Origin: Hyphomicrobiaceae bacterium
GTDB taxonomy: Bacteria > Pseudomonadota > Alphaproteobacteria > Rhizobiales > Hyphomicrobiaceae
DNA length: 64,000 nt
Direction of reading: 5' to 3'
Assembly (NCBI GenBank): GCA_030655135.1
Contig: JAURWC010000075.1
Span: 111,001 to 175,000 of the forward strand
Shown here: positions 1 to 9,676 of the stretch, piece after piece
Layout: the number at the start of each line of letters is the position of its first letter
Numbering within the stretch: position 1 is the stretch's first letter
Notes under the pieces: model-generated
What the model was told of the DNA's origin: nothing
Seen by the model: the letters and a program-made list of their open reading frames with translations, nothing else
The model's database searches: none
Made by a program: the position numbers and the translations under genes

Positions 1-719
1 TTGTGGCCGGTGAACACGTAGAAGTCCGCATCCAGATCCTGGACATCGACGGGCAGGTGCACGGCCGCCTGGCTTCCGTCGACGAGCACGGGAATGCCGC
101 GCGCGTGCGCGATACGGATCACCTCCTTGATCGGCACCACGGTTCCCAGCACATTCGACATGTGCGTGAGGGCGACGATCTTGGTGCGTTCCGTCAGAAG
201 CTTCTCGAACTCGTCGAGCAAGAATTCGCCGGTGTCGGATATTGGCGCCCACTTGAGCACAGCACCTTTACGTTCCCGGTGAAAATGCCAGGGCACGATG
301 TTGGAATGGTGCTCCATAATCGAAAGCACGATCTCGTCGCCCTCGCCGATCTTCAGCGCGCCGAACGACGATGCTACGAGATTGATAGCGCCGGTCGCGT
401 TGCGCGTGAAGATGATCTCATCGGTGGAATTGGCATTGAGGAAGCGGCGAACCGTTTCACGCGCGGCTTCGAAGTTGCCCGTGGCAGTGTTCGATAGGTA
501 GTGCAGCCCGCGATGCACGTTGGCGTATTCGAACCGTAAGGCGTGATCCATTGCCTCGATCACGGGCTGCGGCTTTTGTGCCGAAGCGCCGTTGTCGAGA
601 TAGACCAGCGGCTTGCCGTAGACGTCCCGGAACAAGATCGGAAAGTCGGCACGGATGCGCTGCACGTCGAAACCGCCGGCGCCACCTAGGTCACTGATGC
701 TACGTGCTGCTACCGTCAT
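1..719 (-). CDS. sufS: Cysteine desulfurase SufS (partial, C-terminus outside the window)
   Basis: PLP enzyme that takes sulfur from cysteine for the SUF Fe-S assembly machine. The visible 239 residues give the N-terminal half of a class V aminotransferase: RADFPILFRDVYGKPLVYLD near residue 23, then NVHRGLHYLS, FTRNATGAINLVA and the SIMEHHSN block. Reading runs off the window edge in FYVFTGH, so the truncated next codon (AA.) is where the PLP-binding lysine of the family belongs. The ATG at 719 begins MTVAARSISD. It is the last visible gene of the suf operon, separated from sufD by a 190-base gap that contains an inverted repeat. It is the second cysteine desulfurase of this operon. The catalytic cysteine is not visible. 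Confidence 0.95.
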   Translation of the reverse strand, partial: MTVAARSISDLGGAGGFDVQRIRADFPILFRDVYGKPLVYLDNGASAQKPQPVIEAMDHALRFEYANVHRGLHYLSNTATGNFEAARETVRRFLNANSTDEIIFTRNATGAINLVASSFGALKIGEGDEIVLSIMEHHSNIVPWHFHRERKGAVLKWAPISDTGEFLLDEFEKLLTERTKIVALTHMSNVLGTVVPIKEVIRIAHARGIPVLVDGSQAAVHLPVDVQDLDADFYVFTGH

Positions 720-740
720 GCCCTTCGCCTTCTCAACCTG

Positions 741-867
741 TTATCCTCGGGCTTGTCCGGAGGATCCCGCATTCGGCTGGGTGTAAACCCACCAGTGATT
801 GTCCACCTCGCAGCATCCGGGATCCCCGGAACAAGTCCGGGGATGACCGTGGTGGGAAGGCCGCCCT
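741..867. repeat. Imperfect inverted repeat between sufD and sufS
   Basis: The gap between sufD and sufS carries a left arm around 741-775 (GGCTTGTCCGGAGGATCCCG) and a right arm around 825-867 (GGGATCCCCGGAACAAGTCC), which are reverse complements with a few mismatches. Together they can fold into a long hairpin in the suf transcript. The motif (GGACTTGTTCCGGGGATCCC) resembles dispersed intergenic repeats common in alphaproteobacteria. Whether it attenuates or stabilises the mRNA cannot be told from sequence. Confidence 0.6.
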
Positions 868-909
868 GCCTCTTCTGCCTCTCGCCATTATTTTTGGGAG
901 AGGGGACAA

Positions 910-2235
910 TCAGGCCTTCGTCTCGTCGAGCCAATCCAAGGTCGTGCTCGTCAAAGCGTCACGCAGTGTCTCGATCTCAATCTTTTCCAGGGCTTCGCCG
1001 ATGAACGATTGCACCAGAAGCGCCCGCGCCGTACCCGGCGGAATGCCGCGCGACTGGCAATAGAACATCAGATCCTCGTCGATCTCCGCCACGGTGGAGC
1101 CGTGTCCGCAGACGACATCGTCGGCATAGATCTCCAGCTCAGGCTTCGAGTCGAACTCGGCATCCGGCGACAGCATGAGGGCCTGAGCCATCTGCTTGCC
1201 GTCGGTCTTCTGCGCGTCCGGCCGCACGATGATCTTGCCCTGGAAAATACCGCGCGAGTGGTTGGCCAGCACACCCTTGAACAGCTCGCGGCTCTCGCAC
1301 TTGGGCACCGCATGATCGACGACCAGCGTCGTGTCGATATGCTCGCTGCCGCGCGCCAAGAACGCGCCCGACATGTCGAGCTTAGCGTTCTCGCCGCCAT
1401 ACGTCACGTTGATGCCGTTGCGCGTCACCCGCGTGCCTGACGTGAACTGGAAGCCGCGATAGACGGTGCCGGTGCCGAGGCCAACGAGCCAGTTGGAAAG
1501 ATGGCTGACCTCGCCGGCGTCCGACACACACTTCACGTGCACGACTTCCGCCCCATCACCGGCCTTTATTTCCGTGGCGCTGTTGGCCTGCGCGTTTGCC
1601 GTTGCGCCGGCCGCGACCACGAACATCTCGATGATCGTCGCCTTGGCCTTGGTGCCGACGTTGATGATGTTGCGCGTCGCCGTGGATTGAGCAGTCTTGC
1701 CGGCGCGCACATTGACGATCAGCAGTGGCGTATCGATCTCCGCGCCATCGGCGACGCTGATAACCGCGCCGTCCGTAACGAACGCCGCATTCAACGCCAG
1801 CACCGCGTTCTGGCCCTCATCCGCGCCGATGGCGCCAAGGTTCGCCAAACCGCTGGCCAGCGCCTCGCTCAGCGGCGCCACGTTGAGCAACCCGCTGGAA
1901 TCGAACTTCGTCGACAGCACCGCGCTATAAATACCGTTGACGAACACGATGCGATCACCCGCAACGGCCGCCAGCGGACCCAGGGCCGCCGTCAGCGCTT
2001 CGGCCGAAAGTCCCGCTTCGGTAGCCGGCGCCAGCGCATCTTTCAGGCTGGTGCGCAGGTCGGTGTACTTCCACTCTTCAATGCGCCGATGCGGCAGGCC
2101 GATCGCCGCGAAACGGCTCATGGCCTCGCGCCGCGCGGGCGCGGCCTTGGCGCCGCCTGGCAGCGTATCGGCCACCTTCTCGAACAGCTCGGGAATGGCC
2201 TGTTCGGCCTTCGTCTTGATGACAGCAACGTTCAT
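910..2235 (-). CDS. sufD: Fe-S cluster assembly protein SufD
   Basis: Component of the SufBCD scaffold complex; SufD pairs with SufB and binds SufC. The product is 441 residues from the ATG at 2235 (MNVAVIKTKAEQ). A longer in-frame reading runs back into sufC and is not needed. The C-terminal beta-helix region carries the SufB/SufD-family block: GSEHIDTTLVVDHAVP, then SRGIFQGKIIVRPDAQKTDG, then the end motif HGSTVAEIDEDLMFYCQSRG. It starts one base after the sufC stop codon, so the two are surely cotranscribed. The central part is rich in alanine, as often in this weakly conserved subunit. Confidence 0.95.
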   Translation of the reverse strand: MNVAVIKTKAEQAIPELFEKVADTLPGGAKAAPARREAMSRFAAIGLPHRRIEEWKYTDLRTSLKDALAPATEAGLSAEALTAALGPLAAVAGDRIVFVNGIYSAVLSTKFDSSGLLNVAPLSEALASGLANLGAIGADEGQNAVLALNAAFVTDGAVISVADGAEIDTPLLIVNVRAGKTAQSTATRNIINVGTKAKATIIEMFVVAAGATANAQANSATEIKAGDGAEVVHVKCVSDAGEVSHLSNWLVGLGTGTVYRGFQFTSGTRVTRNGINVTYGGENAKLDMSGAFLARGSEHIDTTLVVDHAVPKCESRELFKGVLANHSRGIFQGKIIVRPDAQKTDGKQMAQALMLSPDAEFDSKPELEIYADDVVCGHGSTVAEIDEDLMFYCQSRGIPPGTARALLVQSFIGEALEKIEIETLRDALTSTTLDWLDETKA

Positions 2236-2236
2236 G

Positions 2237-2992
2237 TCAGGCCGCCTCGCCCTCGTATTCCTTGTAACCGGACTTCTCCAGCTCCAGCGCCAGGCTCTTG
2301 TCACCCGACTTGCGGATCTGGCCGCCCGACAGCACGTGCACCTTGTCCGGCACGATGTAGTTCAGCAGCCGCTGGTAATGCGTGATGACGAGCATGGCGC
2401 GATCCGGCCCGCGCAGTGCGTTCACGCCGTCCGCCACGATGCGCAGCGCGTCGATGTCGAGGCCGGAGTCGGTCTCGTCGAGTACGCACAGTGTCGGCTC
2501 CAGCATCGCCATCTGCAGGATTTCCGAACGCTTTTTTTCGCCGCCCGAGAAGCCGACGTTGACCGGCCGCTTCAGCATTTCGGTGTCGATGTTCAGCTTG
2601 GCGGCCTTCTCGCGCACCACCTTCATGAACTCCGGCGTCGTCAGCTCGGCCTCGCCGCGCTTCTTGCGCACGGCATTCGCCGCCGTCCGCAGGAACGTCA
2701 GCCCAGCCACGCCGGGAATTTCCATCGGATATTGGAACGCCAGGAACACGCCCTTTGCGGCGCGCTCGTCGGGCTCCATCTCCAGCAGGCTCTCGCCGTT
2801 CCACAGGATGTCGCCCTCGGTCACCTCGTAGCCCGGCCGCCCGGCAAGCACGTACGCCAACGTCGACTTGCCCGAGCCGTTGGGCCCCATGATCGCGTGC
2901 ACTTCACCCTTGGGCACCGTCAACGACAGCCCCTTGAGGATCTGCCGCTCCTCGTCCTCGATCTTCACATGCAGGTTCTTGATCTCAAGCAT
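2237..2992 (-). CDS. sufC: Fe-S cluster assembly ATPase SufC
   Basis: ABC-type ATPase that drives the SufBCD scaffold in the cytoplasm. The 251 residues show Walker [10 protein letters not shown] (36-44), Q-loop FQYPMEIPG (about 86), signature SGGEKKR (about 149-155) and Walker [12 protein letters not shown]. That signature and the length are those of SufC rather than of a transporter ATPase. Start ATG at 2992 gives [10 protein letters not shown]. It lies between sufB (upstream, with a REP-like element in the 167-base gap) and sufD (one base downstream). Confidence 0.97.
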   Translation of the reverse strand: MLEIKNLHVKIEDEERQILKGLSLTVPKGEVHAIMGPNGSGKSTLAYVLAGRPGYEVTEGDILWNGESLLEMEPDERAAKGVFLAFQYPMEIPGVAGLTFLRTAANAVRKKRGEAELTTPEFMKVVREKAAKLNIDTEMLKRPVNVGFSGGEKKRSEILQMAMLEPTLCVLDETDSGLDIDALRIVADGVNALRGPDRAMLVITHYQRLLNYIVPDKVHVLSGGQIRKSGDKSLALELEKSGYKEYEGEAA

Positions 2993-3040
2993 CTTGTTTG
3001 ACTCACATCTCGTTGTTCGTTTTGGCCTTGGCCGAATGTC

Positions 3041-3155
3041 TTCTCCCTCTCCCCATTCTTATGGGGAGAGGGTCGGGCTGAGGGGCAGCTACGAACCGCA
3101 GCGCCAGCCTCTGCCCCTCACCCTAACCCTCTCCCCGTGCAGGACGGGGATAGGG
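3041..3155. repeat. REP-like dispersed element, copy 1 (inside the suf operon)
   Basis: The sufB-sufC gap holds two hairpin modules: CTTCTCCCTCTCCCC facing GGGGAGAGGGTCGGG, then CTGCCCCTCACCCTAACCCT facing a CGGGGATAGGG end. The same pair of modules recurs at 14681-14836 and, in swapped order, at 43614-43796. Such GC-rich paired palindromes between genes are typical of REP/BIME-type elements. This copy sits inside a cotranscribed operon, so it would be present in the mRNA. Confidence 0.75.
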
Positions 3156-3159
3156 AACG

Positions 3160-4629
<1,470 letters not shown>

Positions 4630-4630
4630 C

Positions 4631-5815
4631 TCAGTGAACTCCCGATGAAACGTGCAGCGGTCCGCCGGAACCTGCTGCGGTAAACTTCTGTGGTGAGGCC
4701 TCGCGCGGACCGCGCATTGCGCGCCAAGCGTCGAGGAATGCGTCGCAGTCGCGTGCCGTCGTCTCCGGCCCAAGACTGATGCGAACGGCGCTGCCGGCGA
4801 TCTCCGGCATCAGCCCGATCGCTGCGAGCACGTGGCTCTGCCCCACCTTGCCGGACGAGCAGGCAGAACCCGCGCTGACCGCAATACCTGCCAGGTCGAG
4901 CCGGATCACCAGCGTCTCCGCCAGCTTGCCAGGCCAGGCGATGCACGACGTGTTCGCCAGTCGCGCAGCTTCCGCGCCGAGAATGATTGCCTCGGGCGTC
5001 AATTCCAGAACGGCCGTCTCCAGCACGTCGCGCAGAACCTTGATCTGCGCCGCCCGCGCCACGTCGCGCGCAGCCAGTTCAGCCGCCGCTCCGAATCCGG
5101 CGATCGCCGCCACGTTCTCCGTGCCGCCGCGCCGCCGCCGTTCCTGCCCGCCGCCCGCCATGTATACCGGCAGCTGCACGCCATCACGAATGATCAGCGC
5201 ACCGGCACCCTTCGGCCCGCCGATCTTGTGCGACGACAGGCTCAGCGTATCTACGCCCAGCTCCGCGATATCGATCGCGATGCGTCCCGCCGCCTGCACC
5301 GCGTCGCAGTGCATGAAGATGTCATGCGCCCGCGCAAATGCCGCGGTCTCGGCCACTGGTTGGATCACGCCCGTCTCGTTATTCGCAAGCTGCAGCGCCG
5401 CCATCGCGCGGCCAAAGCCGTCGCCGCGCAGCACGCGCTCTGCAATCTCCTCGGCCGCCACGACGCCATTGGCATGCGCCGGAATGTCGATCACGCGGCC
5501 GCCGTTCGCCGCCGCCGGTGCCAGCACCGAAGCATGCTCGATGCCCGGCACGAACATCGTGTCCCACCGTTCGGCGAACACGGATGCGTTGGCTTCCGTC
5601 GCGCCGCTGGTGAACACCACCTCGCTCGGCTTGGCGCCAACCAGCGCCGCAACCTGCTCGCGTGCCAGATCCACGATCGCCCGCGCCTTGCGGCCTTCCG
5701 CATGCACGGAGGACGGATTGCCGCCCGCATCCAGCGCCGCGATCATCGCCGCGCGCGCTTCCGTCCGCAGCGGAGCCGACGCGTTGTAATCCAGATATGT
5801 CCGCGTGGAGGTCAT
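4631..5815 (-). CDS. Cysteine desulfurase, IscS/NifS type
   Basis: Class V aminotransferase of 394 residues that mobilises cysteine sulfur for Fe-S assembly. It begins [20 protein letters not shown] and contains [26 protein letters not shown], the PLP lysine in [18 protein letters not shown], and the catalytic cysteine in [16 protein letters not shown] (the long flexible loop typical of group I, IscS/NifS-like enzymes). The ATG at 5815 overlaps the iscR stop (TAATG), and sufB follows one base after its own stop. The operon thus carries both a group I desulfurase and SufS, an arrangement seen in other Hyphomicrobiales. Confidence 0.95.
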   Translation of the reverse strand: MTSTRTYLDYNASAPLRTEARAAMIAALDAGGNPSSVHAEGRKARAIVDLAREQVAALVGAKPSEVVFTSGATEANASVFAERWDTMFVPGIEHASVLAPAAANGGRVIDIPAHANGVVAAEEIAERVLRGDGFGRAMAALQLANNETGVIQPVAETAAFARAHDIFMHCDAVQAAGRIAIDIAELGVDTLSLSSHKIGGPKGAGALIIRDGVQLPVYMAGGGQERRRRGGTENVAAIAGFGAAAELAARDVARAAQIKVLRDVLETAVLELTPEAIILGAEAARLANTSCIAWPGKLAETLVIRLDLAGIAVSAGSACSSGKVGQSHVLAAIGLMPEIAGSAVRISLGPETTARDCDAFLDAWRAMRGPREASPQKFTAAGSGGPLHVSSGVH

Positions 5816-6273
5816 TACTCTGCCGCCACCTGCACGCTGGTGGCAACACCGCGCGCCAGTTTCGACGGCGGAATGCCGTCCAGTGTCTCCTGCAGCGACA
5901 CGTTCGCCAGAAATGCCGCGATATGCCCGCCAAGCGCGTGCCACAGTCCGTGCGTCAGGCAGCGTTTTTCGCCCAGGCAGCCGGGGCTGTCTTCCTGGCA
6001 GCGCGTCATGCGCGTTTCCTCTTCCACCGCTAGCAAGATCTGCGCGATGGTGATGTCGGCAGCCGGCTTCATCAGGCGATAGCCGCCCGAACGCCCGCGC
6101 ACGCTTTCCACCAGATCCGCGCGGCGCAGCCGCTGAAAGATCTGTTCCAGGTACGCCAGCGAGATCTGCTGCCGCTCCGCGATCGCCGACAGCGGCATCG
6201 CGTCGTTCCCGCCGAACTTGGCGAGATCGGTCATCGCCATGACGGCGTATCGGCTACGAGTATTCAGTTCCAC
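5815..6273 (-). CDS. iscR: Rrf2-family Fe-S regulator, IscR-like
   Basis: Winged-helix Rrf2 regulator that probably senses Fe-S status and controls this operon. From the GTG at 6273 the protein is 152 residues: ELNTRSRYAVMAMTDLA at the N-terminus, the recognition-helix region ISLAYLEQIFQRLRRADLVE, and cluster ligands C92, C99, C105 and H108 (spacing CX6CX5CX2H, close to E. coli IscR). The GTG is chosen because AAGGTG lies about nine bases upstream and the family normally starts at this point. An ATG at 6363 would add 30 residues without a ribosome-binding site. First gene of the operon. Confidence 0.88.
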   Translation of the reverse strand: MELNTRSRYAVMAMTDLAKFGGNDAMPLSAIAERQQISLAYLEQIFQRLRRADLVESVRGRSGGYRLMKPAADITIAQILLAVEEETRMTRCQEDSPGCLGEKRCLTHGLWHALGGHIAAFLANVSLQETLDGIPPSKLARGVATSVQVAAE

Positions 6274-6393
6274 GGCGCAACACACCTTGACTTTGATCCA
6301 CGCGGCCTGTTCGCAACGCTTGCGTTCGGCCACCCGTCTCGTGTTATGAAGCGCGGCCATCATCAGCCGCGCTAAGAACGGGGATCAGGACTT

Positions 6394-6412
6394 CTTTCGA
6401 ACCGTTCTAAAG
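6394..6412. promoter_or_regulatory. Putative IscR/Iron-Rhodo-box operator
   Basis: On the minus strand this reads CTTTAGAACGGTTCGAAAG, a 19-bp palindrome with one mismatch between its 9-bp arms (CTTTAGAAC/CTTTCGAAC). It starts two bases after the -10 hexamer, so it covers the expected transcription start. Its shape (TTAGAA..TTC.AA) resembles the Iron-Rhodo-box described for IscR-type control of iron and Fe-S genes in alphaproteobacteria. Position over the start site fits repression. Binding is inferred, not shown. Confidence 0.6.
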
Positions 6413-6414
6413 TG

Positions 6415-6443
6415 AATATGAAAATTCCTAGCTCGCAAGTCAA
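6415..6443 (-). promoter_or_regulatory. Sigma-70-type promoter of the iscR-suf operon
   Basis: The minus strand has -35 TTGACT (6443-6438), a 17-base spacer and -10 CATATT (6420-6415). Spacing is ideal and the -35 is one base off consensus. It is the only good match in the 6274-6545 gap and points into iscR, giving a leader of about 130 bases if the GTG start is right. Confidence 0.65.
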
Positions 6444-6545
6444 GTATGCCGTGCTTTTGCCGCGCAACCGCGCATTAAGCGCCTGACACACCAGCGGAAT
6501 TTTTGCCCGCCGAATTCACCCGAAATTGAAAATGAAAGACCAAAA

Positions 6546-7316
6546 ATGCCCGAACTGATTATCAATGGGCCTGGCGGCCGTATCGAAGCCCGGTATCACC
6601 ACGAAGCGGCGTCCGACAGCCCCATTGCTCTGATCCTGCATCCGCATCCGCAATTCGGCGGCACCATGAACAATCAGGTGGTCTACAGCCTGTATTACAC
6701 GTTCGTGCAGCGCGGTTTTTCCGTCCTCCGCTTCAACTTCCGCGGCGTTGGCCGCAGCCAGGGCTTCTGGGACGGCGGCCCCGGCGAACTCGCCGACGCA
6801 GCCAGCGCACTCGACTGGTTGCAGCTGGTGAAGCCGGACGCGAAGTTCTGCTGGATTGCCGGCGTCTCGTTCGGCACCTGGATTGCCATGCAGCTGCTCA
6901 TGCGCCGCCCGGAAGTGGACGGCTTCATCTGCGTCGCCCCGCCGTCCAACCTCTACGACTTCTCGTTCCTCGCCCCGTGCCCCTCGTCCGGCCTGATGGT
7001 CAACGGCGACAAGGACCGCGTCGTCCCCACCGCCTCCGTCGCTGAACTGACGGCGAAACTGAAGACGCAGCGCGGCATCAAGATCGACCACGAGGTCATC
7101 CCCGGCGCCAACCACTTCTTCGAAAACAAGATCGACGACCTGGACAAGCTGGTCGGCGGCTACCTCGACATGCGCTTGGCCAACGCCGCCAAGGACCGCG
7201 AGAAGGCCAAGGAACGCGAAAAAGAGCGCGAGCAGGCGCGCGAACGCGAGCGCGCACGCGAGAAGGAAGAAGCCAGCCAGGGCGTGGCCGATGATGATGG
7301 CGGGGATGACGAGTAG
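6546..7316 (+). CDS. Alpha/beta hydrolase (COG2945-like) with a charged C-terminal tail
   Basis: 256-residue cytoplasmic serine hydrolase of unknown substrate. Visible are the oxyanion-region strand ALILHPHPQFGGTMNNQVVY, the FNFRGVGRSQG block, the nucleophile elbow AGVSFGTW, the acid in NGDKDRVVP and the histidine in PGANHFFENK, a complete catalytic triad. After about residue 215 the protein becomes almost entirely charged (KDREKAKEREKEREQ and on), predicted as a single helix or coiled coil and not part of the fold. The ATG at 6546 is taken. It faces away from iscR, with its own upstream gap. Confidence 0.85.
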   Translation: MPELIINGPGGRIEARYHHEAASDSPIALILHPHPQFGGTMNNQVVYSLYYTFVQRGFSVLRFNFRGVGRSQGFWDGGPGELADAASALDWLQLVKPDAKFCWIAGVSFGTWIAMQLLMRRPEVDGFICVAPPSNLYDFSFLAPCPSSGLMVNGDKDRVVPTASVAELTAKLKTQRGIKIDHEVIPGANHFFENKIDDLDKLVGGYLDMRLANAAKDREKAKEREKEREQARERERAREKEEASQGVADDDGGDDE

Positions 7317-7373
7317 GGGGTTAGAGGCGAATTGGATTGGGCTCAAGAGGGGCCGAGACACTCGCCACTGGTC

Positions 7374-7406
7374 CGTCATCCCGGCGAAGGCCGGGATCCA
7401 CGCCAG
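7374..7406 (+). repeat. 33-bp dispersed repeat, left copy
   Basis: Begins CGTCATCCCGGCGAAGGCCG and continues to GCCAG at 7406. The whole 33 bases recur exactly, inverted, at 7876-7908. The core (CCCGGCGAAGGCCGGG) is itself a palindrome. This motif, which translates as WIPAFAGMT in one frame, is a familiar dispersed intergenic repeat of proteobacteria. Confidence 0.9.
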
Positions 7407-7451
7407 CGTCAACGCAATCGACGCTCGCAGGATCTCGTCTCCACATCCGAT

Positions 7452-7784
7452 CTAGAACCGCTCCCGAGCAACGTCCGCTGGGGCAAATGTGATCTCGCCC
7501 GTTGCTACATCGAATAGCTGTCGCCACTCCGGGTTGAATGCTGCAATCAGGCGGACTTTCCAAGCACGACGCCACTCCTTAAGCTGCTTCTCTCGCGCTA
7601 TCGCACCCGGCAGGGTTTCATGTAGTTCGTAGTAGACGAGCAACTTCAGTCCGTAGCGCTTGCTGAACCCAGGACGGAGCTCCTGAATGTGCTCGTTCAT
7701 CCGCGCGGATAAATTGCTGGTAACGCCGATGTAGAGGACACCATCCGGCTGGCTCGCGAGAATGTAAACGCAAGGCACTTTCAT
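7452..7784 (-). CDS. GIY-YIG superfamily nuclease (COG2827-like)
   Basis: 110-residue stand-alone GIY-YIG domain. The N-terminal half gives the diagnostic pattern VYILASQPDGVLYIGVTSNL, then an arginine (SARMNEH), and E65/K66 in AREKQLKEWRRAWK. Small proteins of this type are common in alphaproteobacteria, and their cellular role is unsettled. The gene is enclosed by exact inverted 33-bp repeats (7374-7406 and 7876-7908), suggesting it moves or spreads together with them. Start ATG at 7784 (MKVPCVYIL). Confidence 0.88.
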   Translation of the reverse strand: MKVPCVYILASQPDGVLYIGVTSNLSARMNEHIQELRPGFSKRYGLKLLVYYELHETLPGAIAREKQLKEWRRAWKVRLIAAFNPEWRQLFDVATGEITFAPADVARERF

Positions 7785-7875
7785 CGGGATCAGGTCTTTC
7801 TCTATTCTGCGCTCCCAGCGGTCCTAGCGAGTTTCGGTTGTTGCACGAGGTCCTGCAACGTCGAACAATCGGAAA

Positions 7876-7908
7876 CTGGCGTGGATCCCGGCCTTCGCCG
7901 GGATGACG
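7876..7908 (-). repeat. 33-bp dispersed repeat, right copy (inverted)
   Basis: Exact reverse complement of 7374-7406 over all 33 bases. The two copies point toward each other and enclose only the GIY-YIG gene, with 45 bases on the stop side and 91 on the start side. No target-site duplication is evident immediately outside the pair. Confidence 0.9.
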
Positions 7909-8075
7909 ACTTCGGATGGGAATGCGTCTCCTAGCATTTTCGCAATGGACACAAGAATTTCTGCAGCTCTTGCCTATCCGCAGGCCGTTGTGTCTTCCAG
8001 GGGCTATGCTGAGGAGGAGGGGCGAAATAAGGTTTAGGCCTCGTTCGTTGCGCAAGTCTCACGCCCGGAGCCACC

Positions 8076-9068
8076 TTGCCCCAGCCCGTTGCCGTCGTCT
8101 TTGTTCATGGCATCCACACGCTGGAGCCCGGCTACGAGAAAGCCATGCGCGACGCGATCATCGCCCGCCTGCCGCTGCACCTGCGCGAACTCGTCACGTT
8201 CGAACCGGTGTTCTGGGCCGAGCGCGTGCGCAAGCGTCAGAAGCAGTATCTCGACGAAGCCGCCGGTCAGCAGCTGTTCCGCGACGGCCGCTTCCGCCGT
8301 CTCGTGGTGCAGGGCCTGGGCGATGCCGCCGCGTACCAGAAAACGAAGAGCTACAAGAACTCGGCCTACTATGAGATCCAGTCCGACGTGCGCGCCGCGC
8401 TGGAAAAACTCGACGCCCAGGGTCCGCCCGATCGCCCGCTGATCTTCATCGGCCATTCGCTCGGCTGTCACATCGTCTCGTCATTTATCTGGGACGTGAA
8501 CACCATCAAGAACTGGGACGAGGCGCGCATCGCCCGCGCTGACGAGCAGGAGCAGGCGTTCGCCAACTACCTCAAGGGTGGCTCACCCTTCCGCCGCCTG
8601 GATACGGCAGCTGGCTTAGTGATGATGGGCTCGAACATGCCGCTGTTCACGTTCACCTTCGGACCCGATCGCATCATGCCGATCACGGCCGCGCGCACGC
8701 CATCGGACAAGGCGGCCTTCCCCGGCGCCGCGCTGAATGCCGCGACCCTCAGTCAGGTGAGATGGAACAACTACTATAGCCGCAACGATTTGCTCGGCTA
8801 CCCGCTGAAACCGCTCAACGCCGCCTATGCCAAAGAGCCGCTCCTGAGCGACATCGAGGTGGCATCCGAAGGCTGGTGGCAGCGCGGCATCAGCAGCCTC
8901 GTGCCTAAGGTGTCGACCGCTTTTACCTACCGGGCGCACACGGGCTACTGGACCAACCGGCGTGTGGTGCGCGGCGCAGCCGATCTCATCTCCGCCATTG
9001 CCGGCGATGAACCTGTCTCGGGCCGCTTTGCCGCTCTAAAGCGTCTCATGCCCGGCCGCCAGGGCTAG
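8076..9068 (+). CDS. Alpha/beta hydrolase-fold protein with GHSLG motif
   Basis: 330 residues, function unknown. The N-terminus is a typical hydrolase strand (VAVVFVHGIHTLEPGYE) with the HG oxyanion motif, and the nucleophile elbow is FIGHSLGCHIVSSF about residue 128. A histidine-containing segment near the end (YRAHTGYW) may complete the triad. No signal peptide is present. The start is TTG at 8076, supported by CGGAG five bases upstream; no better ATG lies nearby. It may be a lipase/esterase-like or PGAP1-like protein, but the substrate cannot be named. Confidence 0.75.
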   Translation: MPQPVAVVFVHGIHTLEPGYEKAMRDAIIARLPLHLRELVTFEPVFWAERVRKRQKQYLDEAAGQQLFRDGRFRRLVVQGLGDAAAYQKTKSYKNSAYYEIQSDVRAALEKLDAQGPPDRPLIFIGHSLGCHIVSSFIWDVNTIKNWDEARIARADEQEQAFANYLKGGSPFRRLDTAAGLVMMGSNMPLFTFTFGPDRIMPITAARTPSDKAAFPGAALNAATLSQVRWNNYYSRNDLLGYPLKPLNAAYAKEPLLSDIEVASEGWWQRGISSLVPKVSTAFTYRAHTGYWTNRRVVRGAADLISAIAGDEPVSGRFAALKRLMPGRQG

Positions 9069-9156
9069 ATTTCACGGGGCCCCGCGGCACAAAATGCCTC
9101 TTGATGCGTTCTAGGCAGCCTTGCGCCCTGCGGGGCGAAACCTCGTGAGGCACTCC

Positions 9157-9669
9157 ATGGCAAAAGACACAGCGAAACAAGCTCCGCGTCCCTTGGCGAC
9201 GCCGACCGACTTGCCGAATGACTCCACGCGCGCCGTTTCCCAGGCGCTGAATGGGCTGCTGGCCGACGCCTTCGCCCTCTACCTGAAGACCAAGAACTTT
9301 CACTGGAACATCAGCGGCCCGCACTTCAGGGACTATCATCTGATGCTCGACGAGCAGGCCACGCAAATTTTCGCGACGACCGATCCGCTGGCCGAACGCA
9401 TCCGCAAGATCGGCGGCCGGACGCTCCACTCCATCGGCCAGATTGCCGAGTTGCAGTCGGTGAAGGACAACAATGAGGACTTCGTCGCGCCGCGCGACAT
9501 GCTGCTCGAACTTATGGAAGACAACAAGAAGGTCGCGCAAGCCATGCGCGACGCTCACAAGCTGTGCGACGATCACGAGGATGTCGCCTCCGCCAGCCTG
9601 CTGGAAAACTACATCGACGAAACCGAGCGCCGCACCTGGTTCCTCTTCGAAGCCACCCGCGAAGCCTGA
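9157..9669 (+). CDS. dps: Dps-family ferritin-like DNA-binding/iron-storage protein
   Basis: 170-residue mini-ferritin that oxidises and stores iron in a 12-mer and protects DNA from peroxide. The ferroxidase region is KNFHWNISGPHFRDYHLMLD (residues 46-65), with H49, H61, D65 and the following E as expected metal ligands. The helical remainder ends in ETERRTWFLFEATREA. The ATG at 9157 (MAKDTAKQ) has GTGAGG six bases upstream; a TTG at 9121 would add 12 unsupported residues. The lysine-containing N-terminal tail could contact DNA. It converges on the esterase gene with 7 bases between stops. Confidence 0.93.
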   Translation: MAKDTAKQAPRPLATPTDLPNDSTRAVSQALNGLLADAFALYLKTKNFHWNISGPHFRDYHLMLDEQATQIFATTDPLAERIRKIGGRTLHSIGQIAELQSVKDNNEDFVAPRDMLLELMEDNKKVAQAMRDAHKLCDDHEDVASASLLENYIDETERRTWFLFEATREA

Positions 9670-9676
9670 TCTGGCA

